20,984 nt of DNA, taken from the NCBI GenBank assembly GCA_964595945.1, contig CAZQSL010000060.1:1-20984 (forward strand). The letters are read 5' to 3'. Position 1 is the stretch's first letter, and each line of letters begins with the position of its first letter. A program made the translations under genes and the position numbers. The notes beneath the pieces are model-generated. The model had not been told where the DNA came from. It saw nothing but the letters and a program-made list of their open reading frames with translations, and did no database searches. Below are positions 1 to 8,335 of this stretch, piece by piece. This DNA is from CAZQSL01 sp964595945 (lineage in GTDB: Bacteria > UBP15 > UBA6099 > JAJRTR01).

Positions 1-1
1 G

Positions 2-35
2 CGGAGAAACCTTTTTCTCGAAAAAGGTTTCTCCG
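2..35. repeat. Perfect 15-bp inverted repeat (hairpin)
   Basis: Bases 2-16 are exactly complementary to 21-35, leaving a CTCG loop. The outer part of the stem is GC-rich and the inner part is five T:A pairs. No T-run follows on the plus strand (gtaggg), and the minus-strand exit is cut off by the window edge, so I cannot call it a plain terminator. It could be a terminator of a gene to the left, a REP-like element or a small-element end. No gene is visible in bases 36-121. Confidence 0.6.
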
Positions 36-121
36 GTAGGGAAATTCAAATAATTATTCGTATAACGTATGACACGGATTGGTTATGAATTCGCCAGTCG
101 GCGGCGGGATGGCTTTTTGTG

Positions 122-155
122 TGAAATAGAAAGCGCCCCTGCTGTGAGGGGCGCT
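122..155 (-). terminator. Rho-independent terminator after the membrane protein gene
   Basis: On the minus strand AGCGCCCCT (155-147) pairs with AGGGGCGCT (140-132) around a six-base loop, giving a 9-bp GC-rich stem. It is followed by a T-rich stretch (TTTCTATTT, from about 132 down to 124). It lies about 40 bp past the stop codon of the gene ending at 195, and so closes the long minus-strand run. Confidence 0.75.
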
Positions 156-194
156 GTGTGAACTTATTATCATCGATATGTTTGCTGGTGTGTC

Positions 195-929
195 TTATCG
201 GAGGGAGTGTTCGGCAGTTTTGTAGAGTTCGATGACTTCATTTTGTTCGAGCTGGCGAGTGGATGATTGGGACTGTGCGGTGACGGGTTGCGCGTTTTGG
301 GTATCCTGATCGGTGAGTGGTGAGTAAGGGAGATATTTTACGCGCTCGATTACCTGTGGTTGTGGGACTTGTGCGGGGGTGGCAACGGCTGAGGGGATTG
401 TTTTGGTGATGGCGGGCTGTGGCCTGGGAGCTTTAGCATGCGCGGGTGTGGCGCTGGGGGTGGTGGTGCGTGATGTGGCGGCAGTAGTGGAGGGTACTGT
501 CTGTGGCTGAGTGGCAGCCGGGGTCGATTTGCGGTGGGATTCGGGGATGACGACTGTGGCGGTGATGGGGGGTGGGGTGGAAGAATCTTCGATTTTCGGG
601 CCTGAGCCGGGGATGGATGTGGGGGAATAGTTGTTGATCATAATGGCGACGATGAAGCCGCTTGCGAGGAGTCCCACGCTGGTGAGTGGTTTCCAGTTGG
701 CTTTTGCCTTTTGGGGGAGGTCGGCGATGACCTGGGTTTTGAGCTGCATGGCTTCTTCCCATGCGGCGGTGAGCTCTGCGCGTGCGAGGTTGAGGACTGC
801 GCTGCCGGAGGCCATTTTGTGTTCGCTGAAATCGTCGTCGGCCTTGTCGAGCCAATGGCGGGTGTATTTTATGTGTTTGGCTATTTTTTCGGCGTCTGGT
901 TCGATCGCCTTTTTGTGGTTGTCTTTCAT
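195..929 (-). CDS. Single-pass membrane protein with Thr/Pro-rich linker
   Basis: This 244-residue protein is not recognised. Residues 12-65 look helical and charged. One hydrophobic segment follows at about 82-99, and residues 100-195 are a low-complexity Pro/Thr/Ser/Ala linker, as found in periplasmic spacers. The last 50 residues are polar and end in a short probable helix. With no N-terminal signal, the helical part is probably cytoplasmic and the linker outside. The ATG at 929 has a GGGGGA about ten bases upstream. It lies 213 bp downstream of the sigma-factor gene on the same strand and ends at a good terminator. That position would suit a sigma-regulating membrane protein, but no zinc-binding or known anti-sigma motif is visible, so this is only inference. 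The T/P-rich linker could also belong to an envelope-tethering protein. Confidence 0.7.
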   Translation of the reverse strand: MKDNHKKAIEPDAEKIAKHIKYTRHWLDKADDDFSEHKMASGSAVLNLARAELTAAWEEAMQLKTQVIADLPQKAKANWKPLTSVGLLASGFIVAIMINNYSPTSIPGSGPKIEDSSTPPPITATVVIPESHRKSTPAATQPQTVPSTTAATSRTTTPSATPAHAKAPRPQPAITKTIPSAVATPAQVPQPQVIERVKYLPYSPLTDQDTQNAQPVTAQSQSSTRQLEQNEVIELYKTAEHSLR

Positions 930-1142
930 GTCCGGTACATCCCCCGTTGCAGGGCGTTTGCGGGCGGGCCCTGCCTTAGAAATAGATTGATCTCATTAAT
1001 AGTATCCGGATATTTATTGCATTATTTCATCCGTTTTTTGTGTATTACGGGCTGTGGCGTGTGAATGTGGTGTGATAGAGGCTATTTTGTGTGATTTTTT
1101 GTGAAATGCGATGAATTTCTCTATATTTAGTGTGGTGTGGAG
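930..1142. other. Intergenic region, sigma gene to membrane protein gene
   Basis: This 213-bp gap is AT-rich at about 980-1140. A 7-bp inverted repeat (949-955 with 968-974) sits just upstream of the downstream gene's ribosome binding site on the minus strand. I see no convincing -35/-10 pair, although the AT-rich part could hold an alternative-sigma promoter. No plausible small gene was found. Confidence 0.4.
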
Positions 1143-1802
1143 TCATCGCATTTCCTTGATGAGGCGGGCGAGCATGCCGCGGAGGCGGCGGACGCCTTTT
1201 TTCTGGAGGCGGGAGAGGTAGGAATTGGAGATGCCGAGTTCGCGGGCGAGGTCGGTGGCTTTTTTGTCTTCGATGTATATGCCGGTGACGACGGCGCGTT
1301 CTTTTTCGGTGAGTCGGGAGAGGCTTTTGAGGACGATTGTGATGAGCATTTCGTCTTCGGCGATGGATTCGACGTTTTTGCGCTGGTCAGTGGGGTCAGC
1401 GAACATGGAGGCCATGCCCATGATTTCCTGCATGGCTTGAGCGTTGCTGTCGAGGTCGATGTCGCGGGTGTTGTTGCGGTCGAGGTAGTTGATGATGCGG
1501 CCGCGTATGCGGAATGGCGCGTAGGTGGTGAATCGGATGCCTTTGGAGGGGTCGAATCTTTCGACAGCTTCAATCAGGCCCACTGTGCCTTCCTGTATGA
1601 GGTCGAGGAGGACTTCGCTGTTGGCTTTGATGCCGGTGACGATCTTGTAGACGAGGGGCTGGTATGCTTCGATTATGCGCGCACGAGCTTCGACGTCATC
1701 TTCGTCTTTGTAGCGGCTCCAGCAGTCGGCCTCTTCAAGGGGGTCAAGGACACGGACCTTGGAGAGTTCGCTCATATATGCTTCTATCATGCTATCCGTC
1801 AA
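1143..1802 (-). CDS. RNA polymerase sigma factor, FliA/WhiG-like
   Basis: This is a sigma-70-family factor of 219 residues that directs RNA polymerase to a subset of promoters. Region 2 spans about residues 40-105 and contains DLIQEGTVGLIEAVERFDP and the core-binding and -10 recognition stretch GIRFTTYAPFRIRGRI. Region 4 spans about 160-215, with LTEKERAVV and a helix-turn-helix at 182-203. Residues 110-155, where region 3 would lie, do not look like a typical region 3. This pattern fits a group 3 factor of the FliA/WhiG/SigB type. No flagellar or sporulation gene is nearby, so the regulon cannot be guessed. The TTG at 1802 overlaps the tamB stop (TTGA), suggesting translational coupling. Met5 (1790) and Met10 (1775) are alternative starts, and none has a strong ribosome binding site. 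Confidence 0.9.
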   Translation of the reverse strand: MTDSMIEAYMSELSKVRVLDPLEEADCWSRYKDEDDVEARARIIEAYQPLVYKIVTGIKANSEVLLDLIQEGTVGLIEAVERFDPSKGIRFTTYAPFRIRGRIINYLDRNNTRDIDLDSNAQAMQEIMGMASMFADPTDQRKNVESIAEDEMLITIVLKSLSRLTEKERAVVTGIYIEDKKATDLARELGISNSYLSRLQKKGVRRLRGMLARLIKEMR

Positions 1803-4800
1803 AACCGAAGCTGGTACTCCAACTGGTAGTTGCTCTGGCTATCTTGATCGATTCCCCATTTCAGGTAGCTGCGTTTCCTGAATTTGTAGCGTGCCTCAAG
1901 GTTTTCTTCTATTGAGTCCGAGAAGAGGCGCTCGTATTTGATCGAAATCCTGTTGTTCAAATGTTTTTCAAATTGTACAAGTACATCCTTGTTGGGGTCA
2001 AGGTTTATACTGAAGTTCTCTATAGTGGTGGTTCGTTCGATGACGGAGCCGACGATGGGGGAGACGAATCCGGCGACGACTGGCTGTATGTTTTGCATGG
2101 TGTAGCGTTCGCCTGTGATGAGGTTTTCGGTGTGGGTGAGTTTCTGCATGATTTCCTGGTCCGAGTATTGGTGGGCGCTGGAGATGTTGTTTTCGTAGGC
2201 GATGAAATTGCGTTGGGGGCATACGGGGATGGTGATGTCGCTGTCGGCGCCGAGTGTGATGGTGCCCATGCTGAGGGCGGTGGCTTTTGGGGTGGAGATG
2301 GTGTCGATGCCCGAGATGTCGGTGCCGGTGTCGGAGCATCGTTCGCGGAAGGCTGGCGACTGGTCGATGTCGATCATGGGACCGGAGAGTTCCATGGTGA
2401 TGTCGGTGCCGGAGACTCGGGCGAGGGTTTTCATGTAGAACATGGGTACGATGCCGATGCCTTCGAAGGATGTGAAGCCGATGACGGCGTCGTCCTGGAG
2501 TTTGAAGTTGTTGCCGATGTAGCTGAGTGTGCCTCTTGATGATGTGAGCCATCCTTTGATTTCGGGTTTTGCGAGTGTGCCTGCGATAGTGATGCGGCCT
2601 TGTGTATCGTTGAGGTTGAGGTTGCCGCCCTTGTTGCGGATGTTGATGTTGTCGGAGACGTTGATGATGAATGAGCGGAGAGCGAGTGGGAATGGGGTGG
2701 CGGGAGTCGCTGGCGCCGGGGAGGCTTGTGGGATGGTGAAGTTGCCGTCGTGTGCGGTGATGGTGGGTGGTCGGCCGGCGCGTCCGTAGATTTCGGCTTT
2801 TGTGGAGTCGCCGCGGAATGCGAGGTTTTTGACGTCGATTTTTCCTTTGAATATGTTTTCGCGGTATGTGATGTTGAGGCTGTCGACGTCGTAGAGTTCG
2901 AAGTCGTAGGAGTCGAGTCTGAGGCCTTTGAAGCTGAGGCCGCCGTTGATGCGGATGGGGCGGCCTTCGAGGGAGCCCTGGAGTTTTTTTATGCGGATGG
3001 CGTCGCGGTCGAATACGAGGTCGCCGGCGAGTGCGGTGACGGGTTGGGTGATGTCCTTGTGTTTGAGGGTGGCATTGGCGATGAGGATGTTGCCAGTGAT
3101 GACGGGGGCTTTGGGGGTGCCGGTGATGCGGACGTTTCTGAAGTCGAGGCTGCCGTCGAGAGTGACGCCGTAGCGTGCGAGGATGGGGTTGAGGATGGGT
3201 AGTGAGAGGTTGTCGGTCCTGGCGATGATTTCGAAGTTGGAGGTGGAGTTTTTGCGTGCCGGTATGTTGGCTGATATGGAGAATTTCGACTGGCCTTTGA
3301 GGAATTGGAGATTGAGGATGGTGAGTGCGTCGCCGTTGAATTCGAATTGGCCGCGGGCGCGGTCGAATTTGAGTCCGAAGGCTTCGGGGGTGTAGATTTC
3401 GATGGAGCCGGCGAGTGTGTCCGAGGAGTCGTCGCCGACGAGGCCGATGACGATGTCGGCCATGCCAGCGAAGGGGACGTGGAAGAATCCGAGGTCGGAG
3501 AGGCTCTGGAGTTCGATGCCGTGGGCGTCGATGTTCATTGTGGTGAAATCGCCGGTGTGGAGGTTTACGAGACCATTCGCCTGGACGAGTGCGGTTTCGT
3601 TGGCGGCTTCGAATTTCGTGATGTTGAAGGATTTGCCTTCGAAGCCTCCTTCCATGGCGAAGTCGGCGATGGGGTATTCGCCGATGTGGATGTCTTTGCC
3701 GGTGAACTGGACGGCGCCTGAGAGGTCGCCGGCGCGTGAGAAGATGCGGAACCGGCCTTCGATGCTGCCGGTGGCTGCGGACGGAAGGGAGTAGGGTTGT
3801 ACGGCGACGAGAGTGGCGAGGTGTCCGTCAGTGATGCTGCCCGAGATGTCGAGGAGTTTTGAGGCGAAGTCGTATTTCATGTCGAATGAGTAGTTTTCGG
3901 CGCCGTTTTTGAGGGTGAGGCCGGTGATAGATGCGAGTTTGTCGCTGTAGGTGAATTGCGCGCGGCTGGTGGTGAATGTAATGCCGTTGTATTGTGTGCC
4001 GGCAGAGTGAAATCCGGCCGTGACGACGGGATCGCTGATGGTGCCGGAGATGGAGCCGGAGATGTCGGCCGAGCCGGTGGCGCCTTTGACGTAAGGGGCT
4101 ATGGATGAGATGGCTTCGATGTCGATGCCGCTGCCGGTGAATTGTGCGGAGATGGTGTCGTCGTCGCCGGTGCTGCCCTTGAGCTTGATTGTGCCGCCGG
4201 CTGCGAGGGCGGTGGCTTCGCATGAAAGCCTGTCGCGCGACCAGGCGAGTTGGGCGGACGCAGAGGGGATGCGTTCTTTTTCGAATCGAAGGGCTTTGCC
4301 GTTGAGCGATGCGGCGATGTCCGGTTGCGCGAGGCGTCCGGTTGCTCTGATGGTGGCGTCGATATTGCCGTCGACATCGTACTTGAGACTGGCTTTGCCG
4401 CCGGATATTTCACGGATGGTCGAGGCGAGGCCGGGGAGTGAGGCGTTTTTGAGAGACGCGGTGATATCGAGGGTTTTGTCTCTGAGCGATATGAGCCCGT
4501 TGACTTCGTGAGTGTCGCCGTGGGATGTGAGGCGCATATTGTCTAAAAGCAATTTGTATGGCGAAACGATCACGCGTCCGGTCATGTGGTCGAGGGCGAT
4601 GGAACTGAATTTCAGCGGGCTGGCCGACACGGTGGCCGCGAAAACAGGTTTGTCGAAATCTCCGGTCACGTTGCCCCTGAATCGCAGGCGGCCTGACGAC
4701 GAGATGTCCTCGCGTCCGGCGAGATAGAGCAGGTCGGCGGTTTTCATGGAAAGTGCGTGGACGGCGATTTCGATATGATCCCGCGCGGCAGTGCCGTCTG

Positions 4801-6406
4801 CGATGAGGAATATGTCGGAATTTTTCAGAGTGAGGTTTTTGATGTCGAAAGTGCCATCCGAGTAGCCGGCCGCTGCTTCGAGAGCTATGTTGTCGAGTTC
4901 GGCAGTCGCAAGTCCGCGTCCCTGCACGATGAAAGTGGCTGAAGAGACGTCGGAGGCAGTCCCTTCGATAGAGATGTCGCCCGTGATCGAGCCGCGGCGC
5001 GGGATAAATCTGCTTGGCGGCAGATATGGGACAGCCGTATGGATGTCGATGCCGTCGAGTGCGGCGCGCGCCTGCCACTTCGCCGAGTCCGTATCATACG
5101 ATCCGTCTATAGTGGCCTTCGCGCCGCCGATGGCGAGCTTTGCGCCGGTGACGGTGATCAGGCTGCCTTCATATTTGACGGTGGCGGCGAGGGAGTCGGC
5201 CGGTGTTTTCATGAAAGAAGGACTGGTGGCGGCAAATCGCGTGAGCACTCGCGGCGAGGCGACCGGGCCGTCGATCATGAGTGATCCCGTGGCGCGGCCG
5301 CGCGCGTTTGCCTTTTTGAAAGCTACAGGCATCATCGGCACCCGCGCGAGATCGATGCCGGCGAAATCTATGGCAGCGCCGATCGTGTCGGCTCCCATGC
5401 GAGTATAACTGCCTGAGACTCGCGCCGTGCCGCCGGCAAACCGGGCGCGGCCCTTTTTTACGGAAATCATGTCGGGGCCGAACTCCACATCGCCCCGCGC
5501 ATTCGTGAGATGCAGCTTCCACGGACTGTAGTCGATGGTTTGTCCGGTCAGCGATGCCTCGCCACCCCATGAGTAATTGGGCGAATGCCCGACTCTGGTG
5601 TAAGCCGCCTCCGCGAAGAAAGTGAGCGGCATGTGTCCGCCGCTGATCGAAAAAGTGTTTGAGCCGAAGAAGCGCCCGATCACGGCAGGGTCGAGCCTGT
5701 CGTAAGTGATGGAAAGCCGCCAGCCCGAAGCAGGGTCGAAACGCACGTCGGCGCCGAATCCCGTGCCGTAGGTCGTATCGGGGGCTTTGAGATTCAGAGT
5801 GATAACGGTCTGGGGGCTGATGTGGATCGGGCCATGGAGATTGCTTAGTGCGAATCTTGTAACCGGATAGGGCGCGCGGGCGCAGTGGTCGCGCATGGCG
5901 AGGGTGGCATTTTCCAGCATGATGTTGAGCTCGGGGATTTGGGCGCCCCTGGAAGTGGCGCCGCCGCCCTCGATGAGATTGTCAAAACTCCACACGCAGT
6001 CGGCGCGCCGTTCGAGATGGATGTCAGGGGCGATTATCCTGATAGTTTTCACCGCTTTGCCATATTCGCCTGTGCGCGCGCCTCTGATGGCATTGGGGAT
6101 CGAGATGGGAGCAACGATCCTGTCAGCCACAAGCATTGGCTTATCCGCCCTGCCGAGGCGTGGCGTATTGATGATTAGCCGCCCCAGGAGGTCAAAGTAG
6201 ACTCTGCCGAGGCGGAGCTCTTCATGTAGCGCTTTTGTTGCAGTGTTTTCGATAGCGGTTTTGATTTTAATGGCATTGGCAGGGGTAAAAACAATAAGCC
6301 TCGAAAGCGCATACAAAATGGCCAGCACGACAAGCGGCGCGATGAAACAGCCGGTCTTGAGTTTTCTTTTCTGCCGGCTGGCATCACGTTTGATTTCTTC
6401 GGCCAA
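1799..6406 (-). CDS. tamB: TamB-like AsmA-family protein (envelope lipid transport)
   Basis: This 1,535-residue protein has the TamB/YtfN layout. A short basic N-terminus is followed by one membrane anchor (about 16-38). A very long repetitive beta-rich region with AsmA-like Gly/Asp/Thr strand repeats comes next, then a C-terminal TamB (DUF490) domain over roughly the last 350 residues, ending in an aromatic residue (QLEYQLRF). Family members bridge the inner and outer membranes, carry phospholipids along a hydrophobic groove, and often work with a BamA/TamA outer-membrane partner. No such partner is visible here. It is longer than E. coli TamB (about 1,260 residues). The start is TTG at 6406, with GGAG about eight bases upstream. 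Its stop overlaps the sigma gene. Base composition is less strand-biased in the 5' third than in the rest. Confidence in the family is high; exact function is inferred. Confidence 0.88.
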   Translation of the reverse strand: MAEEIKRDASRQKRKLKTGCFIAPLVVLAILYALSRLIVFTPANAIKIKTAIENTATKALHEELRLGRVYFDLLGRLIINTPRLGRADKPMLVADRIVAPISIPNAIRGARTGEYGKAVKTIRIIAPDIHLERRADCVWSFDNLIEGGGATSRGAQIPELNIMLENATLAMRDHCARAPYPVTRFALSNLHGPIHISPQTVITLNLKAPDTTYGTGFGADVRFDPASGWRLSITYDRLDPAVIGRFFGSNTFSISGGHMPLTFFAEAAYTRVGHSPNYSWGGEASLTGQTIDYSPWKLHLTNARGDVEFGPDMISVKKGRARFAGGTARVSGSYTRMGADTIGAAIDFAGIDLARVPMMPVAFKKANARGRATGSLMIDGPVASPRVLTRFAATSPSFMKTPADSLAATVKYEGSLITVTGAKLAIGGAKATIDGSYDTDSAKWQARAALDGIDIHTAVPYLPPSRFIPRRGSITGDISIEGTASDVSSATFIVQGRGLATAELDNIALEAAAGYSDGTFDIKNLTLKNSDIFLIADGTAARDHIEIAVHALSMKTADLLYLAGREDISSSGRLRFRGNVTGDFDKPVFAATVSASPLKFSSIALDHMTGRVIVSPYKLLLDNMRLTSHGDTHEVNGLISLRDKTLDITASLKNASLPGLASTIREISGGKASLKYDVDGNIDATIRATGRLAQPDIAASLNGKALRFEKERIPSASAQLAWSRDRLSCEATALAAGGTIKLKGSTGDDDTISAQFTGSGIDIEAISSIAPYVKGATGSADISGSISGTISDPVVTAGFHSAGTQYNGITFTTSRAQFTYSDKLASITGLTLKNGAENYSFDMKYDFASKLLDISGSITDGHLATLVAVQPYSLPSAATGSIEGRFRIFSRAGDLSGAVQFTGKDIHIGEYPIADFAMEGGFEGKSFNITKFEAANETALVQANGLVNLHTGDFTTMNIDAHGIELQSLSDLGFFHVPFAGMADIVIGLVGDDSSDTLAGSIEIYTPEAFGLKFDRARGQFEFNGDALTILNLQFLKGQSKFSISANIPARKNSTSNFEIIARTDNLSLPILNPILARYGVTLDGSLDFRNVRITGTPKAPVITGNILIANATLKHKDITQPVTALAGDLVFDRDAIRIKKLQGSLEGRPIRINGGLSFKGLRLDSYDFELYDVDSLNITYRENIFKGKIDVKNLAFRGDSTKAEIYGRAGRPPTITAHDGNFTIPQASPAPATPATPFPLALRSFIINVSDNINIRNKGGNLNLNDTQGRITIAGTLAKPEIKGWLTSSRGTLSYIGNNFKLQDDAVIGFTSFEGIGIVPMFYMKTLARVSGTDITMELSGPMIDIDQSPAFRERCSDTGTDISGIDTISTPKATALSMGTITLGADSDITIPVCPQRNFIAYENNISSAHQYSDQEIMQKLTHTENLITGERYTMQNIQPVVAGFVSPIVGSVIERTTTIENFSINLDPNKDVLVQFEKHLNNRISIKYERLFSDSIEENLEARYKFRKRSYLKWGIDQDSQSNYQLEYQLRF

Positions 6407-6611
6407 TACTGGTTCTCCGCAAGCTGTTACCGTCTGTCACAAGGACAGTTGGAGACATGCTTCGTTACCCATGCGCAACCAATGTGCATTAATGATTATT
6501 ACAGACTTGGAGAGATACAGCAACAGCATGTCTTGGTGCTGGCGAGTGATGCGGATGCGATGGCAGGGAATGATCTCTGGGATGAGTCAGGGGGGCAACC
6601 GGATGGCCGCG
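6407..6611. other. Intergenic region, coaBC to tamB
   Basis: No gene was found in these 205 bp. A possible weak minus-strand promoter is TTGCTG (6523-6518), 16 bp, then TAATAA (6501-6496), within a locally AT-rich patch. It would give tamB and the sigma gene their own transcript. No terminator hairpin is evident after coaBC, so read-through is also possible. Confidence 0.3.
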
Positions 6612-7874
6612 TCAGGAGTGTGAGGACATCATGTCGAGCACCTGATGGACGAGGAGGCCGGCGATGGCGGTTTTTGACATGACGGGAGTGGCTTCGACCC
6701 GGATGCGGATGTCGTCGACTTCCCTGAATTGTATTGATGCCGCGCCTGAGTCGTGGTCGGTGCTGGTGGCGGGGCGGACAAACATCACGCGGTTGTCGTC
6801 GGAAGCGAAGCCGGTGTTTTTTGCGAGTACATCATTCAGGACGATCATGTCGAGATTTTTACGTTTGAGTTTTGCGACCGAGTTGGCGAGGTGGTTGTCC
6901 GTTTCGGCGGCAAATCCTATGAGGATCTGTCCGGGGAGCTTGTTTTCGCCGAGAGTCCTGAGTATGTCGCGGGTGCGGGTAAGCTGGAGCGTGAGATCGT
7001 CGTCAGTTTTCTTGAGTTTGCGGTCAGAGGTGACGGGGGGAGTATAGTCTGCGACGGCTGCGCATTTGACGATGATGTCCGAGTGGGGCGCGTGAGCGGT
7101 GACAGCGTCGAACATTTCGGCTGCGGTGGTGACAGGGATGATAGTGGCACGGTAAGGCGGGCACTGGTGAGAGGGGCCTGTGACGAGGGTGACGTGAGCG
7201 CCGTAGCGGATGAACGCTTCTGCGACGGCGTAACCCATTTTGCCGGACGATCGGTTGGAGATGAAACGGACAGGGTCGATGGGTTCGCGGGTGGCGCCGG
7301 CGGTGATGAGGATTTTCCGGCCAGATAGGGGGGACTGTTCGACAAGCTGGAGAGAGGCGGCTTCGGCGATGATATCGGGTTCGGCCATGCGGCCGGGGCC
7401 AATGTCGCCACAGGCGAGATAGCCGCCGGTGGGTTCGACGAAACGTACACCACGGGAGCGCAATGTGTGGATGTTGCGTCTGGTGGCATCGTCGGCGTAC
7501 ATGGAGTGATTCATGGCGGGGGCCATGACGATGTTGCATTTGAGAGTGAGGTAGAGAGTGGAAAGGAGATCGTCGGCGATGCCGTTTGCGAATTTCGCGA
7601 TCGAGTTGGCGGTAGCCGGAGCGACGACGAGGAGGTCGGCCCAGCGGGAAAGTTCGATGTGGTCGATGCCGGTTTTGGGTGCGAAGAGGTCGCGGTAAAC
7701 AGTGTGGCCGGTGAGGGTTTCGAGGGTTTCGGGCGTGACAAAGCGGAGGGCGTTTTCAGTCGCCACCGCTTTGATGATATGTCCGTGCTGCTGGAGATTG
7801 CGGATCAGGTACGGCGTTTTATAGGCTGATATGCCGCCTGTGATACCGATAAGGATGTTGCGCGGGGTTGTCAT
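6612..7874 (-). CDS. coaBC: Bifunctional PPC decarboxylase / PPC synthetase
   Basis: This 420-residue CoaBC (Dfp) enzyme joins cysteine to 4'-phosphopantothenate and then decarboxylates the product to 4'-phosphopantetheine, in the CoA pathway. The N-terminal flavoprotein (CoaC) half has the early ITGGIS loop, His72 in DHIELSRWAD, PAMN at 119-122 and the active-site flap with Cys155 (GYLACGDIGPGRM). The CoaB half starts near 185 and shows TAGATREPID, SNRSSGKMG, CAAVADY, KLKK at 286-289 and KNTGFA. All expected catalytic motifs are present and the length is normal. Its ATG (7874) overlaps the rpoZ stop as ATGA, so the two are co-translated. The rpoZ-coaBC neighbourhood is a common bacterial arrangement. 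Confidence 0.97.
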   Translation of the reverse strand: MTTPRNILIGITGGISAYKTPYLIRNLQQHGHIIKAVATENALRFVTPETLETLTGHTVYRDLFAPKTGIDHIELSRWADLLVVAPATANSIAKFANGIADDLLSTLYLTLKCNIVMAPAMNHSMYADDATRRNIHTLRSRGVRFVEPTGGYLACGDIGPGRMAEPDIIAEAASLQLVEQSPLSGRKILITAGATREPIDPVRFISNRSSGKMGYAVAEAFIRYGAHVTLVTGPSHQCPPYRATIIPVTTAAEMFDAVTAHAPHSDIIVKCAAVADYTPPVTSDRKLKKTDDDLTLQLTRTRDILRTLGENKLPGQILIGFAAETDNHLANSVAKLKRKNLDMIVLNDVLAKNTGFASDDNRVMFVRPATSTDHDSGAASIQFREVDDIRIRVEATPVMSKTAIAGLLVHQVLDMMSSHS

Positions 7875-8305
7875 CCGTCATAGTCTTCGTTGATGGGGAT
7901 GTCGAGAGCTTCAGCTTCTTCGAGCGGGAGCGGGTCTTCTATGCCGCCTTCGGGCTCTTCGTAGGTGATTTCTTCTTCTTCGAAAGCAACATCGAGGTCA
8001 TCGGCGTCGAGGACATCGTCGGGGTCCATTTCCGATTCGTCGAAGAGTTCGTCGAAGCTGTAGAGGTCGTCGGTGTCGATGTCGACGCGTTCGGGTTCGG
8101 CGATTTCCTCGTTTTGGCAGTAGGTGATTTTGCCTTCGGCGATTTCTTCGAGAGCGATTTTGAGCGGGTGGCGGCTGCGGGTGCGGACATATACTTCTGT
8201 GCCGCCGTTTATCTGACGCGCGCGGTAGGCCGCGACGTTGACGATCATGTATCTGTTGTCGTCGAGTTCGTTGATGGTTGCTTCTGTTGACAGGTCTTGT
8301 GCCAT
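7871..8305 (-). CDS. rpoZ: RNA polymerase omega subunit with long acidic tail
   Basis: Omega helps assemble and stabilise RNA polymerase by holding the beta-prime subunit. The first 62 residues carry the omega signature: NRYMIVNVAAYRARQI (17-32), a basic stretch, then HPLKIALEEIAEGKI (46-60). At 144 residues it is much longer than the usual 70-95. Residues 66-144 contain about 36 Asp/Glu and a single Arg, with no Lys. The ATG at 8305 has AGAGGTG about five bases upstream. It follows gmk and overlaps coaBC, a common neighbourhood that supports the call. The tail is confirmed by the reading frame running straight into the coaBC overlap; its role is unknown. Confidence 0.85.
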   Translation of the reverse strand: MAQDLSTEATINELDDNRYMIVNVAAYRARQINGGTEVYVRTRSRHPLKIALEEIAEGKITYCQNEEIAEPERVDIDTDDLYSFDELFDESEMDPDDVLDADDLDVAFEEEEITYEEPEGGIEDPLPLEEAEALDIPINEDYDG

Positions 8306-8335
8306 TGTACACCTCTTTGGATCTGGCGCATGTTA

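Noticed and set aside
91..115. Plus-strand terminator (GCCA...TGGC followed by T5)
   Set aside because: The stem is short with a mismatch, and no plus-strand gene precedes it in the window.
1119..1135. NrdR box upstream of the membrane protein gene
   Set aside because: Only one half-site (ACACTA) fits the palindrome, there is no second box, and no ribonucleotide reductase gene is near.
1137..1829. Long plus-strand open frames opposite the sigma, tamB and other minus-strand genes
   Set aside because: They are antisense shadows produced by the G/T-rich plus strand; their translations are compositionally odd, and the opposite-strand frames encode clear families.
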